Source: Bernardetiaceae bacterium (GTDB lineage Bacteria; Bacteroidota; Bacteroidia; Cytophagales; Thermoflexibacteraceae). From it: a stretch of 64,000 nt of DNA. The translations under genes and the position numbers were made by a program. Positions 37,153 to 45,909 of this stretch are shown here, one piece after another. The notes below the pieces were generated by a model. That model saw only the letters and a program-made list of their open reading frames with translations, did no database searches and was not told where the DNA came from. The stretch is from the NCBI GenBank assembly GCA_025056255.1, contig JANWVT010000010.1, positions 6,662 to 70,661 on the forward strand. Direction: 5' to 3'. Numbering within the stretch: position 1 is the first letter of the stretch; each line of letters starts with the position of its first letter.

Positions 37153-38292
37153 ATGCGTAAAAGCTGGATACTGGTTCTGTGGATGAGCCTCCTACATGTT
37201 GCTTGTTTTAAAAAGAATTTACCAGAATCGCCTCAAACAGATTTTAATGCACCGCTACGCCCTTATCAGTTGCAAATTCCCGATTATTTCAGCCGAAATT
37301 TTCGCATTCCCGACGATAACCCGCTAACAGAACAAGGCGTAGAACTGGGGCGCATGTTATTCTACGATACACGTCTTTCTTCCGATAATAGTGTTTCTTG
37401 CGCCTCTTGCCACCAACAAAGCGCTGCTTTTTCCGACAATAATCGTTTCAGCAAAGGAGTAGAAGGGCGAACAGGTACGCGCAACAGCATGTCGTTGGCA
37501 AATTTGCTCTGGGTAAATCGCTTTTTTTGGGATGGGCGTGCTACTTCGCTCGAGTCGCAAGCACTGTTTCCACTTGGACATCCCGACGAAATGAACCTAC
37601 CACCAGAACAAGCCGCCGCTAAGCTGCAAACCTTGCCTGAGTATCCACCCCGCTTTAAACAAGTATTTGGCTCTGAACAAATTACGCCGCTCAACATTGC
37701 CAAAGCGCTGGCACAGTTTCAACGCACGCTCATCAGTGCTAACTCTCGCTACGACCGCTACTTGCGCGGCGAGTATCGCCCCACAGCATTAGAATTGCAA
37801 GGCATACAGTTGTTTTTTACTCATCCGATTCCTGAAATCGGGCTGCGTGGCGGCAATTGCGGCGACTGCCACGTCGGTCCGCTGGTGCAAGGCGACCCAA
37901 CTGCATTCAGGGGCTTCCATAATAACGGCTTAGACCCCGATGCTACACTCGCGCCCGGGCTACAAAATGTTACTGGCAACCCTAACGACCGCGGTAAATT
38001 TCGAGCGGTCTCTTTGCGCAATATTGCCTTAACTGCCCCTTACATGCATGACGGCAGATTTCAAACCTTAGAACAAGTTTTGGAGCACTACGACCAACAC
38101 ATACAAATGAGCCGCACCTTAGACCCGCTCATTATTGAAGCCAGTAACGAGATTCGAAACGACAACAATGCTCCCGTTAAGCTCTATCTTACCCCACAAG
38201 AAAAGCGCGCCATACTTGCATTTTTGCATATGCTTACCGACAGCACCTTTATTCAAGATAAGCGTTTCAGCAATCCTTTCATAAACAGATAG
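37153..38292 (+). CDS. Di-haem cytochrome c peroxidase (CcpA/MauG family) lipoprotein
   Basis: 379 residues from the ATG at 37153, chosen because RKSWILVLWMSLLHVAC is a lipoprotein signal; an ATG-less longer frame upstream adds 14 residues before it. Two haem-binding CxxCH motifs, CASCH and CGDCH, and the distal-site PYMHDGRFQTLEQVLEHY are present. The family reduces hydrogen peroxide in the periplasm or carries out related oxidations. Precedes a RidA-like lipoprotein by about 140 bp. Confidence 0.88.
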   Translation: MRKSWILVLWMSLLHVACFKKNLPESPQTDFNAPLRPYQLQIPDYFSRNFRIPDDNPLTEQGVELGRMLFYDTRLSSDNSVSCASCHQQSAAFSDNNRFSKGVEGRTGTRNSMSLANLLWVNRFFWDGRATSLESQALFPLGHPDEMNLPPEQAAAKLQTLPEYPPRFKQVFGSEQITPLNIAKALAQFQRTLISANSRYDRYLRGEYRPTALELQGIQLFFTHPIPEIGLRGGNCGDCHVGPLVQGDPTAFRGFHNNGLDPDATLAPGLQNVTGNPNDRGKFRAVSLRNIALTAPYMHDGRFQTLEQVLEHYDQHIQMSRTLDPLIIEASNEIRNDNNAPVKLYLTPQEKRAILAFLHMLTDSTFIQDKRFSNPFINR

Positions 38293-38300
38293 GATGGCAT

Positions 38301-38320
38301 AACAGCAGGGCTCTGTTTTT
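38301..38320 (+). terminator. Weak terminator after the peroxidase gene
   Basis: AACAG (38301-38305) pairs with CTGTT (38312-38316), followed by a T run. Short stem. Confidence 0.4.
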
Positions 38321-38429
38321 TTGCTATCAGAATTTTTCAGTTTTGTGTAGTAAGCAGAAAATCTGTTTTATTTTGTCGGTCTGTTTGGTTACCGTTCCAT
38401 ACACCTTTCCCAACTATTTTAAATAGGTT

Positions 38430-38924
38430 ATGAGAAAAGTAATATTACTCCCACTGTTTTGGTGGCTGCTTGTTGCTTGTAAGCAGCCTTCGTTGCATAT
38501 GGTACAACGCTACGACAACAATCCAGCTTCGCCTATTTTACAAGGCGTAGAAATACCTGCCGGAAAGCGCTGGATTCACACCAGTGGCATTGTAGCCGCC
38601 ATTGCCGACAGCAGTGCTGCCCCGGGCAGTCGGCAGCGCTTTGGCGATACATACACCCAAAGCATTAGCATTATCAAGCGCATAGAAGGAATTTTAAAAC
38701 AAGGGGGAATGTCTTTAAGCAACGTGGTATTCTTGCGCGTGTATGTGGCACCAGACCCACAAAAAGGCAATCAACCCGACTACAACGGCTGGTTTGAGGC
38801 TTATAAGCTGTTTTTTAACAATCCGCAAAATCCAGTAAAGGTAGCACGCAGCACGCTGGGCGTACAATCATTGGTAACACCTGACTACCTAATTGAAATT
38901 GAAGCTATTGCGGTGGAACAATAA
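38430..38924 (+). CDS. RidA/YjgF-like lipoprotein
   Basis: 164 residues. The N-terminus ends in WWLLVAC, a lipoprotein signal, which is unusual because RidA enamine/imine deaminases act in the cytosol. The RidA core is clear: LKQGGMSLSNVVFLRVYV, WFEAYKLFF, then ARSTLGVQSL with the conserved Arg, and LIEIEAIAVEQ at the end. It probably sits in the periplasm or on the outer membrane. Whether it still has deaminase activity is unknown. Confidence 0.8.
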   Translation: MRKVILLPLFWWLLVACKQPSLHMVQRYDNNPASPILQGVEIPAGKRWIHTSGIVAAIADSSAAPGSRQRFGDTYTQSISIIKRIEGILKQGGMSLSNVVFLRVYVAPDPQKGNQPDYNGWFEAYKLFFNNPQNPVKVARSTLGVQSLVTPDYLIEIEAIAVEQ

Positions 38925-39134
38925 GGACATGGTAAGGTTTTTCCGGAGCACAAATTAAAAGGGAATCGGCTCAATATGAATTTGGCAAAACGCTAAATAA
39001 CTACTTAGACGGGGTTGGCATGATTGCCGGGCTATGATTTTTCACCGTTGCCTATCTCCCTTTACGTGGGCAGTGGTTGTTCATAAGGACATGCACAACG
39101 GCAGCGCACAATAAACATGCAGGCTCTATTTTCC

Positions 39135-39254
39135 TTGGACAGGATAGCAAAGATTGACAAGAGTTAAGGAGCTGAAAACAACTTCACTATATTGCAGCGT
39201 TTGTCCTTACTTGCAACAAGGTTGCTTTTGAGGACACAAACAACGGCGAAGACG
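39135..39254 (+). repeat. Dispersed intergenic repeat, copy 2
   Basis: Blocks TTGGACAGGATAGC, GATTGACAAG, TCCTTACTTGCAACAAGG and GAGGACACAAACAACGGCG appear in the same order as in the copies at 30072-30207 (minus) and 56687-56853. Confidence 0.6.
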
Positions 39255-39492
39255 TAAACGACTAACTGATAAAAACAAGGTAAGACCAAGCACCCCACAG
39301 GGAATTAAAAAAGTGTGTCCCGATTTGAAAACGCATCCCGAATACGCATTTTTCATGCCCTACCATACCAGCAAAAAGGGCAGCCCGCAGAGCCGCAGCG
39401 GTGCAAAAGTTTGAGGCATTTTTTCCCTATTAGTCCATACGCCTATTTTTGGCGTTTCCCTTTTCTGAATTGCATCCCTTTTTCAGGGGATA

Positions 39493-39528
39493 AAAAACCC
39501 GCTCAGAAGTGCTTCTAAGCGGGTTTTT
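39493..39528. terminator. Strong bidirectional terminator beside tRNA-Leu
   Basis: Stem AAAAACCCGCT...AGCGGGTTTTT with an inner AGAAG/CTTCT stem. It lies 10 bp past the 3' end of the minus-strand tRNA. Confidence 0.88.
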
Positions 39529-39538
39529 AGTGCGAAAG

Positions 39539-39621
39539 TGCCCAGAAGAGGATTCGAACCTCCACGCCATTACAGCGCCGCCACCTGAAGACGGTGCGTC
39601 TACCAATTTCGCCATCTGGGC
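39539..39621 (-). tRNA. tRNA-Leu (anticodon CAG)
   Basis: 83 nt, minus strand. Acceptor GCCCAGA pairs with TCTGGGC, discriminator A. D-arm segment AATTGGTAGACGC; the anticodon stem CCGTC/GGCGG encloses the loop TTCAGGT, giving CAG (reads CUG codons), with G37. A long variable arm marks it as class II. T-arm GGTTCGAATCC-type. CCA is not encoded: the next bases are CTT. Confidence 0.95.
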
Positions 39622-39822
39622 AAATCCTATCTGCAAAGATGCATCACTTTGTACTTATGCGCAAGAGTTTAACTAAAAAATTAGCATATCCCCGAGCAGC
39701 TCAAACCCTAACTTGTAGCGTTTTACTGAGGGCTGTAATGTGTTGCGCTTTGTGTGTACTTGCAATGCATTTATTAGAAAAAAGGCTAACTTTTCTGATT
39801 GGTTATGCTGTTTTGCCCTTTT

Positions 39823-40312
39823 AGAACAAGCAACACAGAAGCTTTGGCAAGGATTGCCGACAACTTCGGTATTTGGGAAATGTACGCGACCGACTCCCAC
39901 ATCCTTACGGAATAGCCGATGCCGTACGATGGATAGAATGGAATTGTGTAGCTTGTTCGAACCAACCACCGACTTTGCCATTGAGTATAACGGATAACTC
40001 GCCGACGATATTGGTATTTCACTACATAAAATAATGAACGATTTACGGGAGAAATTGGCTATTGGCTAGGTAAGGGTTTTCGTGGTAAAAACATTATGCC
40101 GCAATTGATTCCCCAATGTTGCTGTTATCGTTTCCTGACCTTTGTTCTCAAGCGCATTGAGGCTATTGTTTTTGCCACCAATGAAGCCTCCAAAAGTACT
40201 GGAAAAATCAGGATTTCAACCGGAAGCCATCCATAAAGAAGCTTACTATAAGTGCAGCAAAGTAATTGATGGCTAGCGATATGTCAAATTTATAGAAAAT
40301 TATGCCAAATAA
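39823..40312 (+). pseudogene. Decayed GNAT (RimJ/RimL-type) N-acetyltransferase
   Basis: Pieces of one acetyltransferase are spread over several frames: VRDRLPHPYGIADAVRWIEW, TDFAIEYNG, LADDIGISLHK, IGYWLGKGFRGKNIMPQ (acetyl-CoA loop region), RIEAIVFATNEASK and VLEKSGFQPEAIHKEAYY, ending VIDG, a TAG stop (40274-40276), RYVKF. At least four frameshifts plus an in-frame stop rule out function. The 3' end overlaps the sigma-54 activator gene by 13 bp. Confidence 0.85.
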
Positions 40313-41772
40313 AACTTTCGCATTTTTGCTTTTAGCGTGTTGAGGCTGATGCCTAAGGCTTTGGCAGTATGCGACAAGTTGTTGCGAAAATGACGCAAGG
40401 CTTTTTGGATGTGAGCTCGTTCTACTTCTTCTATGCTCCAGCCAGTGGGAGAAGTGGTAATAGATAACTCACTACTCTCAATTTCATGTAACACCATGTT
40501 CAGTGTAATGCGTGGTTCATGCCGATAGAATACATACAAACCTGCTAATAAGTTTTGCAACTGCCTAATGTTGCCGGGGAAGTTGCATCGAACAATAAAA
40601 TCAACTGCTTCAGTTGAAATTTGTGCTGGTCTGCCATGGTTGAGTTTGCGGGCTTGTTGCTGCCATAAAAAGTTGAACAGTTGTTGGCGTTCACTTTCAG
40701 GGAGGTCTGCCCAAGCAGGCAGTTTAATAGGAGCAGGGTTGAGCCGGTAGTAGAGGTCGTCGCGGAAAGTACCTTGTGCAATCATTTGCAACAAGTTTCT
40801 GTGTGTAGCGGCAACAATGCGAACGTTTACCTTTCGGGGGCGTGTATCGCCTAATGGTATAATGACTCCGTCTTGTAATACGCGCAGCAACGACTGTTGT
40901 AGCAGTAAGGAAGCATCGCCTATCTCATCAAGAAAAAGCGTGCCCCCGTTAGCTGCTTCAAAATAGCCTATGCGACTTTCTACGGCACCTGTAAAAGCCC
41001 CTTTTTTATATCCGAACAGTTCGGCGCGAAGCAACTCATCTGGCATGGCAGCGCAGTTGATAGCGATAAATTGCCCTCGCCCCGATAGTTGGTGAATATA
41101 GCGAGCGATTTGTTCTTTGCCTGAACCCGAAGGACCTGTAATGAGTGCGGGAAAGTTGGGTAACGAGGCAACTTGTTCTGCCCGCCGATAAGCTGCTTCC
41201 ATAGAGGCTGTGATGCAAGTATTAGTTGAACGACTTTCGCTCTTGGAGTTTATCAGCAACCCATATGCTTGGGTAGATTGCTGCTTGGTTAAATCTATTT
41301 CCAATATTTCAGGTTTGCCGCTTTCAGTAAATTCGGGTTTGCGCATGTGAAAAAGGCGTGTGAAGCCACTACAAGAGGTCAGGCAGCACAGTGTCCAAGC
41401 AAGTTGCATCATTTGGTAGCCTGCATTATAAAAAATATTAACTCTCACCTGTCCATCTTCGCGTAGAGACAATAGAAATGGCTCTACTTCGCCTTTGATA
41501 CGTGCTAAGTCTATCGGGTCAGTAATATTCATGAAAACGGGCGTGATGCGATGTGAAGGAAAATCTTTACTGAGCCGGTGCAACATAGCTGTCATTTGCG
41601 TATCTTCTGGCTGGGAAGCTTTTATAGAAAGCAAGTAGTGCCGTTCGCATTCGTATTGGGGTACATAGTAGCGATGCAGCCGCCAAGTCATGCCATTGAT
41701 GGCGGGTACATGAGGGCGGTCTTGTTCAAAATCGAAGCGATAGTCTAACCAAGAAACCAGTACATTTTTCAT
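40300..41772 (-). CDS. Sigma-54-dependent activator with RtcR/CARF-like sensor domain
   Basis: 490 residues. The AAA+ domain has Walker A GPSGSGKE (213-220), the sigma-54 contact loop GAFTGA (258-263) and Walker B LFLDEIGD (279-286); a Fis-type helix-turn-helix closes the protein (SHTAKALGISLNTLKAKMRK). The N-terminal 170 residues follow RtcR, whose sensor is CARF-like: strand-loop NIFYNAGYQMMQLAW (112-126) stands where RtcR has its TTGT ligand loop, then EILEIDLTKQ. So it may sense a cyclic or RNA-end nucleotide. The rtcBA genes are not here. Last gene of a tight four-gene operon. Confidence 0.8.
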   Translation of the reverse strand: MKNVLVSWLDYRFDFEQDRPHVPAINGMTWRLHRYYVPQYECERHYLLSIKASQPEDTQMTAMLHRLSKDFPSHRITPVFMNITDPIDLARIKGEVEPFLLSLREDGQVRVNIFYNAGYQMMQLAWTLCCLTSCSGFTRLFHMRKPEFTESGKPEILEIDLTKQQSTQAYGLLINSKSESRSTNTCITASMEAAYRRAEQVASLPNFPALITGPSGSGKEQIARYIHQLSGRGQFIAINCAAMPDELLRAELFGYKKGAFTGAVESRIGYFEAANGGTLFLDEIGDASLLLQQSLLRVLQDGVIIPLGDTRPRKVNVRIVAATHRNLLQMIAQGTFRDDLYYRLNPAPIKLPAWADLPESERQQLFNFLWQQQARKLNHGRPAQISTEAVDFIVRCNFPGNIRQLQNLLAGLYVFYRHEPRITLNMVLHEIESSELSITTSPTGWSIEEVERAHIQKALRHFRNNLSHTAKALGISLNTLKAKMRKFYLA

Positions 41773-41783
41773 GGAGAAGCGGC

Positions 41784-43337
41784 TTACTTCTTTCTGAACA
41801 CCAGCACACCGAAGGTTTGGTCGTCGCTAATAATTTCGTGAATAATTTCGTATTGTTCGGGTTTAGTGGTAAAGTATTCGTAGGTCAAGCTTTCCTTGCG
41901 CAGTTCAGGACGATAGGAATAGTGGGAGTCCCAAAGGATGAGGCTGCCTGCCGGCGCTGCTTTTACGTTTTTATCAGTAATGAATTGCGGGCGCGCACGG
42001 AACTCGTAGCGAGTTTTGCCTAAGTAGTAGTAGAACATGTCGTGATGCAAAAAAAGAGCAGGTGGCTCACCATAGGTTTGCTCGTAGGTTTTGTACCATT
42101 CTGCTAATCGTTGGCAAGCAGCGTCTTCGCCAGATAGCTTAATTGGGCGAACCGTTATTACGGCTGAAAAAACCAACAGTGTTGCAAAAGCTATCCATTT
42201 TTGCTGTTGCTGCAAGGGGAATAACAAAATGAACACACCTGCTATGAACAATACAAACGGACGCCAGTCGCGCTGGTTAGTAAATACTACATAGTTGTGT
42301 TCATAGGTCATCAGCCATGCTACTACCACTGTTAACGCCCCCATTACATATAGTAGCAGTGACTTGGGCTGAAAACTCTCCCACCATTCTACGGCAAAGG
42401 CGGTCATGACAGCTGCTAATGGAGCTATTACTAACACATAGCGCAAGTTGCCGCCACCCGAAGGACCGATGTGTACTGTTTGCCAGTTGAACAGGCAGTA
42501 CATCAAAAAATAGAGCACAAAAACCAACCAAACTATGGTATCTGGCTTTTGGAGCAGCATTCGCACGTTGTTTTTTGCTTGGGCAATGCGCATGGTGAGG
42601 TACACAACTGTTGCCAGCACTACTGGTGCGCCGTAAATAGTAGCCGACATGCGAAAGTAGTGGTCGAATCCTTTACGGGGGAATGCATCACCAATTTCAC
42701 TGCCAGACTGCAGAATTTGGTGCAGCAAATACAGTGGGTCGCCGGTAATAGACCATCCCCATATGTTTTGGATGAGTGGAAAAGTGGCTAACAAAAAAGC
42801 TGATAGCCATTTTCTATGAAAAGCAAGCCAAACAAAATACAAACCGAGAAAGGGATAAAACTCTTGCCGAATGAAGGTAATGTAACTTGCTACTAATGCT
42901 GCTGTTGTCCATTTTTGTTGCAAGTGCTGCCAAATGCCCCATGTGAGCAGGCAAGCCGTGATGATTTCTGAGTAGTTGCGAAACGCTAAATTGAACCACA
43001 ACGGCTGCAAAGCTAACGCAAAAAACGCCAATGCTGGTATGCGGCTTCCTAATTGTTCGGCTACGCGATATGCCAGCCAAGCTGTAAGTGCTGCTACGAT
43101 ACAGTTGAATAAGGTTACAAACTTAGCACCTGCCAGTGCCGGTAAGGCGTAAATAAGTTTGTAGCCCGGCTTTGCCCAGTTGCTCAAAATAGAATTGGGG
43201 CTGAACCAAAAGCCACGCATCGACAAAAAATGAGCTGCTTCGTCTTGTTGATAAAATCCATCGGCACTAAACGAATAAGCAAAATATACAATTGCCAACA
43301 AGGCAGTTGCTATCCAAAGTTGTTTTCTACTCCACAT
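41784..43337 (-). CDS. Polytopic membrane protein, GT-C glycosyltransferase type
   Basis: 517 residues, about ten or more membrane helices. The first loop has QQDEAAHFLSMRGF, an acidic pair typical of GT-C enzymes, and NYSEIITACLLTWG; a soluble C-terminal domain (from about 400) follows. It probably uses a lipid-linked sugar, but acceptor and donor are unknown. Gaps to its neighbours are 6 and 11 bp, so it belongs to the operon with the J-domain-like protein and the sigma-54 activator. Confidence 0.65.
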   Translation of the reverse strand: MWSRKQLWIATALLAIVYFAYSFSADGFYQQDEAAHFLSMRGFWFSPNSILSNWAKPGYKLIYALPALAGAKFVTLFNCIVAALTAWLAYRVAEQLGSRIPALAFFALALQPLWFNLAFRNYSEIITACLLTWGIWQHLQQKWTTAALVASYITFIRQEFYPFLGLYFVWLAFHRKWLSAFLLATFPLIQNIWGWSITGDPLYLLHQILQSGSEIGDAFPRKGFDHYFRMSATIYGAPVVLATVVYLTMRIAQAKNNVRMLLQKPDTIVWLVFVLYFLMYCLFNWQTVHIGPSGGGNLRYVLVIAPLAAVMTAFAVEWWESFQPKSLLLYVMGALTVVVAWLMTYEHNYVVFTNQRDWRPFVLFIAGVFILLFPLQQQQKWIAFATLLVFSAVITVRPIKLSGEDAACQRLAEWYKTYEQTYGEPPALFLHHDMFYYYLGKTRYEFRARPQFITDKNVKAAPAGSLILWDSHYSYRPELRKESLTYEYFTTKPEQYEIIHEIISDDQTFGVLVFRKK

Positions 43338-43343
43338 CTTAGG

Positions 43344-44444
43344 CTAAATGCTGCGTTTAATCACTTTTAGAAAGTAAACAAGGTCTTGTTTGGTTTGCAA
43401 GGAACTAATTTGTTCCTGTACTTGCTGGATGCTACTCATTAAGTTTTTCTTGCGGTAGCGGAATTTGGTAGGGCTAAAATCGTACTTATAGGAAAGAAAA
43501 TGTTTGATGATAGGAGCATCTTCGCTGCACTGTATATATCGCCAAAGCTCGATTTGCATTTGGCTGAGTTGCTTGTGTAACACACGGCAATAGCTTTTCA
43601 ATTGTTCATCTACCACTTCTTCCATTTTGGTAGTGCCTGTTGCATTGTATTCCAACTGCATGCGCATCAGTTCATATAGGTCGTTGCGTTCATAAGCCTG
43701 TGTTAGTTTTTTCATTAGTTCTGTTTTTTGTTCACGCAACATTGGGTCAGGCTCTAAGTCGGGATGTAGTGCTTTGGCTAATGAGGTATAAAGACTGCGT
43801 ACATCTTTGGCTTCTTGCTGAGCTTCTGCTTTTGAGCGCTTTGCATTTTGAAAATGAGCATTGTTTTGGCGAGTACTATTGGTGCTCATGTGCTCATGGA
43901 TGTGTTCAAAAAAGTTGTGCAATTGCTCCTGTGCATTTTCGTCTTCGGGGTGAAAGCCGAAAAATGTTTCAAAAAACTGATTGGCTAGTTGTTCCTGTCG
44001 TTGGCGAAGTGCTATATCTTCTTTGGTTTCATATTTTTCGAGTAATGAATCTACAAATGCATCGTCTAATATCTCTGCCCATTGGTCAGCTTGATGAAGT
44101 ATGAAGGCGCGTAAGATTTTCTTTTCTACTTTGGTAAGCGCCATTGTATCGTGTAGGTAGTCCAAGTGTTGTAGCCATTGTATTTGTTTTTCCTTGAGTT
44201 CAGCCAGCAGCGGTGATAGTTCGGCACCTATCTTCTCTCTAACATATTGTACGGATGCTTGTATGCGCTCTTTTTCACATTTCAGTTGTTCAATTGCTTG
44301 CACCAATTGGTTAAATTTTCGTTGGGTGGCATTCAATTTTTTGCTATTAACAGGCTGTATACTAAGGGTGAGTGTTTGGGAAGCAGACTGAGTTTCTTGC
44401 CCAGTGATAGCTGCCATTGGTTTAGGCTTTTGTTTGCGTGGCAT
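43344..44444 (-). CDS. J-domain-like protein, atypical
   Basis: 366 residues, mostly helical with long charged coiled-coil stretches (about 40-180). A J-domain-like segment lies at about 213-265: VRSLYTSLAKALHPDLEPDP with HPD at 227-229, then helix III-like ELMKKLTQAYERNDLYEL. The HPD is the DnaK-stimulating motif. Substrate unknown. It sits 7 bp after a PPIase gene, which suggests a folding or assembly role. Confidence 0.7.
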   Translation of the reverse strand: MPRKQKPKPMAAITGQETQSASQTLTLSIQPVNSKKLNATQRKFNQLVQAIEQLKCEKERIQASVQYVREKIGAELSPLLAELKEKQIQWLQHLDYLHDTMALTKVEKKILRAFILHQADQWAEILDDAFVDSLLEKYETKEDIALRQRQEQLANQFFETFFGFHPEDENAQEQLHNFFEHIHEHMSTNSTRQNNAHFQNAKRSKAEAQQEAKDVRSLYTSLAKALHPDLEPDPMLREQKTELMKKLTQAYERNDLYELMRMQLEYNATGTTKMEEVVDEQLKSYCRVLHKQLSQMQIELWRYIQCSEDAPIIKHFLSYKYDFSPTKFRYRKKNLMSSIQQVQEQISSLQTKQDLVYFLKVIKRSI

Positions 44445-44451
44445 GATGAAG

Positions 44452-45213
44452 TTACTTTTTCAAAATTACGACTTTCATAGGAATATCTTGCAGCGGCCAA
44501 AAACCTTCGTCGGTTTCAGCAGCAGCAATTTTATCTACTACCTCCATACCACTGATGACCTGACCAAAGACAGTATGTTCACCGTCTAAGTGGGGTGCAC
44601 CGGGCACTTTGGCATATGTACTGCGCTGGGCAGCCGTTAGCTTGAAATGGTTTTGTTTGGCAGTAGCTTCCAGTTCGGCAGGTGTGTAGCGCGTGCCTTG
44701 TACAATGTAGAAATCGTGCGAAGCTGAGCGCTTCTCAGGATTGTTTTGGTATTCGCGAGCCATTGCTACTGCACCGCGCACGTGCAAATATTGGCTTCTA
44801 ATTTCTGCCGGAATAGTGTATTTACCGATATTCATGACAGGGCGCTCTGAGCCTCCTCCCTGAATCATAAATCCTTTAATAACGCGGTAAAATTCGGTTT
44901 TGTCGAAATAACCCATTTTGGCAAGGCGGATAAAATTAGCCCTGTGCAAAGGGGTATCGTCATACAACCGCAAACGGATGTTACCTAAAGGCGTTTGTAT
45001 TTCCACCTCATTTTCAGGATTAGCAGCTCCGTAGCGGGTCAGCTCTTCTACCACATTAGCCTCGTTAAGTTCTGGGAAAACAGGTGGTGAGGTTTTTGCT
45101 ATTTTGGGTGTGGTACGTTCCTTTTTAGTTGATTGTTTAGAATCAGATGTTTTTTCCTGACAGGCTGTCCACAACCAAGCCATGCTGAGTAACCACACAA
45201 GGTATTGTTTCAT
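44452..45213 (-). CDS. Cyclophilin-type peptidyl-prolyl isomerase, lipoprotein
   Basis: 253 residues from the ATG at 45213; the signal MKQYLVWLLSMAWLWTAC ends in a lipobox cysteine. The cyclophilin core shows FDKTEFYRVIKGFMIQGG, VRGAVAMAR and HTVFGQVISGMEVVDKIA. An insert (YTPAELEATAKQNHFKLT) sits before the DGEHTVFG segment, as in Bacteroidota homologues. First gene of the operon; acts in the periplasm. Confidence 0.9.
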   Translation of the reverse strand: MKQYLVWLLSMAWLWTACQEKTSDSKQSTKKERTTPKIAKTSPPVFPELNEANVVEELTRYGAANPENEVEIQTPLGNIRLRLYDDTPLHRANFIRLAKMGYFDKTEFYRVIKGFMIQGGGSERPVMNIGKYTIPAEIRSQYLHVRGAVAMAREYQNNPEKRSASHDFYIVQGTRYTPAELEATAKQNHFKLTAAQRSTYAKVPGAPHLDGEHTVFGQVISGMEVVDKIAAAETDEGFWPLQDIPMKVVILKK

Positions 45214-45347
45214 GGGTAATCGCGCTTTGAGCAATCAAATTTAAGTCGAAAATTAAGCTGTTTTTCTCAGCAATGCCTCAGCGCGCACCACAATTTGCTT
45301 ATCTAACGCAGCAAGGCGATTAAGCATGTGAAAAATTCGATTTCTAT

Positions 45348-45386
45348 GCCGCCGTTGCACGCCGCCGTTGCACGCCGCCGTTGCAC
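45348..45386 (-). repeat. Three perfect copies of the 13-bp GC-rich unit
   Basis: GCCGCCGTTGCAC at 45348-45360, 45361-45373 and 45374-45386. It is the exact reverse complement of the unit repeated at 20107-20180. Confidence 0.95.
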
Positions 45387-45533
45387 ACCCTTGCCGTCTT
45401 CGTGTCCTCCTGAATGCTTATTTCTTTACTGTTGAGCATGGTAACATACGCAATAGGCTAAGGAAAACTCAGTGGCTTACAAGCTGAGTAGCGACCTTGC
45501 ACTTAGCCCTGTCAATCCTGCAATCCTGTCTAA
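45387..45533 (-). repeat. Dispersed intergenic repeat, copy 3 (divergent)
   Basis: On the minus strand: TTAGACAGGATTGCAGGATT, GACAGGGC, then GAGGACACGAAGACGGCAAG leading into the 13-bp tandem units. The ends match the other copies; the middle is diverged or replaced. Confidence 0.5.
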
Positions 45534-45587
45534 GAAAAAAACAGCTTTCTACTTATTTGCATCTACGTGCTACAAGTTATGGCTTGT

Positions 45588-45620
45588 AAACCTAACAAGT
45601 TTTTAAAACTTATTAAGTTT
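45588..45620. terminator. A/T-rich inverted repeat, possible bidirectional terminator
   Basis: TAACAAGTTTT (45593-45603) pairs with AAAACTTATTA (45605-45615), extended by AAAC/GTTT, with T-rich flanks. Confidence 0.5.
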
Positions 45621-45909
45621 TTATCGTTTTTATTGTAAAAAAGTCAACTTTTTAGAAAGTGCAACTTAAGGATATGCTTATGCGGCTACATCCTTGCAGT
45701 TAACAAGAAAAATATGTGTAGTGTTATTTTACCTGAAAAACATGCTCTACCGATTCCCTTTCACTGCACCTTAAAGGTTGGGTGAGTAGTGTGGGAGATA
45801 ATGTGAATGCGAGTGCCTACGCGAATAAAAACCCCCTTTTACAAGGGTTCTCCAAATAAGGTGTTCGCTAATAGTAAGCAAAAATTAGCCTTGCAAAATA
45901 GCTTCCCTT

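Larger units (their letters stand above)
38925..39538. other. Gene-free region between RidA-like gene and tRNA
   Basis: No gene is supported. It contains a dispersed-repeat copy (39135-39254) and the tRNA terminator (39493-39528). Confidence 0.5.
45214..45909. other. Gene-free region with repeats
   Basis: Contains the 13-bp repeat array (45348-45386), a dispersed-repeat copy (to 45533) and an A/T-rich inverted repeat (45588-45620). No gene is supported. Confidence 0.5.

Noticed and set aside
39430-39636. Minus-strand 68-codon frame containing MAKLVDAPSSGGG
   Set aside because: It is the classic spurious translation of a tRNA-Leu gene; the DNA is the tRNA at 39539-39621.
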